From BNXB01 sp031556375 (GTDB lineage: Bacteria > Bacteroidota > Bacteroidia > Bacteroidales > Azobacteroidaceae): a stretch of 6,911 nucleotides of DNA. Below, one piece after another: positions 6,425-6,911 of the stretch. Position 1 is the stretch's first letter. Each line of letters opens with the position of its first letter. The translations under genes were made by a program, and so were the position numbers. Under the pieces are notes generated by a model. That model ran no database searches, was not told the origin of the DNA, and saw nothing but the letters and a program-made list of their open reading frames with translations. The stretch is taken from assembly GCA_031556375.1 (NCBI GenBank), contig JAVBTA010000063.1, positions 1-6,911 of the forward strand. The letters run 5' to 3'.

Positions 6425-6777
6425 ATCCATTTGGTATCACTGGCAGAGGATGTCACAACTGTTTCTATAAATTGCATTCCTTTGAGGCCGTCTTCCGCTC
6501 CGGGAAAATCCAGATACTCGGGTTTCGGTTTTTCTCCATTGATAATACATTGAAGCGCGAGGGCAAAATTACGGTATATATTGGCAAAAGCTTCTATATA
6601 TCCTTCCGGATGTCCTCCCGGTACACGGAAATTATGTGCGGCTATAGGGGATATCCAACCGGTAGAGGTGCGGATGATTTCTTTCGGTTTGTCGTTCCAC
6701 TTTAAGATCATGGTGTTTGGCTCTTCCTGATGCCATTCCAGTCCTCCTTTTTCTCCATAGACACGAATACATAGGCC
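6409..6777 (-). pseudogene. Gfo/Idh/MocA family oxidoreductase, carboxyl-terminal remnant
   Basis: About 122 in-frame codons, from GLCIRVYGEKGGLEWHQEE at the right end to KWIKIVK and a TAA at 6409-6411, match the last third of a Gfo/Idh/MocA NAD(P)-dependent oxidoreductase. Recognisable pieces are RVYGEKGGLEW, HPEGYIEAFANIYRNF, and the ending with FPGAEDGLKGMQFIETVV. These enzymes are normally about 350-450 residues with an amino-terminal Rossmann domain; that domain and most of the middle are missing. The frame meets a stop (TAG at 6786-6784) only three codons beyond the last family-like residue, and the sequence beyond is unrelated, so the break is abrupt and not decay by point mutation. 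An internal ATG at 6711 could start a 100-residue fragment, but there is no good reason to think it is made. The original role was probably sugar or cyclitol oxidation; the substrate cannot be inferred. The amino-terminal part may lie beyond an inserted element to the right. Confidence 0.8.
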
Positions 6778-6911
6778 AATTCGCTAAATGTCCTATAAAA
6801 TAGTCGAAAAACGAGCAATCGCTTGATAAGCTATGCTTTTTTTCGACTATTTCTGTTTTGAAGATGACAAATTCCTTTTATCTCCCTTTTTTGGCATATT
6901 TTAGGCTGTAG
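6778..6911. mobile_element. Probable end of an insertion sequence interrupting the oxidoreductase gene
   Basis: At about 6778 the Gfo/Idh coding similarity stops within one codon and is replaced by AT-rich sequence with stops in all frames, as expected at the terminal non-coding region of an insertion element. It holds a 14-bp perfect inverted repeat (6798-6811 and 6839-6852). On the minus strand a frame ending YSLKYAKKGR and a stop at 6880-6878 could be the carboxyl tail of a transposase transcribed toward this end. No transposase motif is visible because the window ends at 6911, so family, exact terminus and target duplication cannot be named. A deletion or rearrangement junction is the alternative. 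Confidence 0.45.
6798..6852. repeat. 14-bp perfect inverted repeat, possible hairpin or bidirectional terminator
   Basis: AAATAGTCGAAAAA (6798-6811) and TTTTTCGACTATTT (6839-6852) are exact inverted copies separated by 27 bases (6812-6838). The arms are A- or T-rich at both ends, so a transcript from either side would form a long stem. A terminator for a minus-strand transposase, or a barrier to transcription entering the element, would fit. Recognition by a transposase is also possible. The loop contains further weak self-complementarity (AGC near 6814 and GCT near 6835). Confidence 0.7.

Noticed and set aside
6394..6705. Plus-strand open frame of 103 codons
   Set aside because: It is opposite the Gfo/Idh/MocA remnant, whose minus-strand frame has clear family motifs; the plus-strand product has none.
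6864..6911. Short plus-strand open frame (16 codons including stop) at the right end
   Set aside because: Too short, with no motif and no initiation signal.
1..6911. CRISPR array, tRNA or rRNA genes, riboswitch
   Set aside because: No regularly spaced repeats beyond the single 18-bp pair, no cloverleaf-like or rRNA-like stretches, and no long structured leader were seen.

Overview
The window looks like a chromosomal segment from a member of the Bacteroidota, most likely the order Bacteroidales. Four things point there: several matches to the Bacteroidetes -7 promoter element TAnnTTTG, one with a correctly spaced -33 TTG; no Shine-Dalgarno sequences before the starts; the FEGRNK..GAY..RK amino-terminal signature of Bacteroidetes TonB-like proteins; and a membrane-anchored AraC regulator and a very large transglutaminase-fold lipoprotein of kinds common in this phylum. 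The sequence alone does not fix a genus.

Layout, left to right. Positions 1-525 (minus) hold the first 175 codons of a secreted, probably beta-helical protein that runs off the left edge. A 195-bp divergent intergenic region (526-720) carries an 18-bp direct repeat at a 21-bp period and a good promoter for the next gene. Positions 721-2049 (plus) encode a seven-helix membrane protein with a cytoplasmic AraC-type DNA-binding domain preceded by a degenerate copy of its first half. After a 159-bp gap come two minus-strand genes: a TonB-like energy transducer (2209-2991) with its own promoter and, upstream of it, a short PspC-domain membrane protein (3082-3516). The pspC promoter matches the Bacteroidetes consensus and is overlapped by a 25-bp imperfect dyad that looks like an operator. 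Positions 3720-6365 (plus) encode an 881-residue lipoprotein: an active-looking transglutaminase-like domain, a beta-sandwich, a helical region, a second transglutaminase-like domain that has lost its nucleophile, another beta-sandwich, and a thioredoxin-like domain without cysteines. A small terminator follows. Positions 6409-6777 (minus) are the last ~122 codons of a Gfo/Idh/MocA oxidoreductase whose coding frame stops abruptly near 6778, where an unrelated AT-rich sequence with a 14-bp perfect inverted repeat begins. This is best read as the edge of an insertion element that broke the gene.

How the genes work together. Apart from pspC and tonB, which share a strand but have separate promoters, the genes look like individual transcription units. 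Most products belong to the cell envelope (exported protein, membrane regulator, TonB transducer, PspC protein, lipoprotein). I see no complete new defence, secretion or biosynthetic system. The most interesting items are the lipoprotein with two apparently dead enzyme domains, the duplicated half-HTH in the membrane AraC regulator with helically phased repeats upstream, the operator-like dyad at pspC, and the broken oxidoreductase with its insertion junction.
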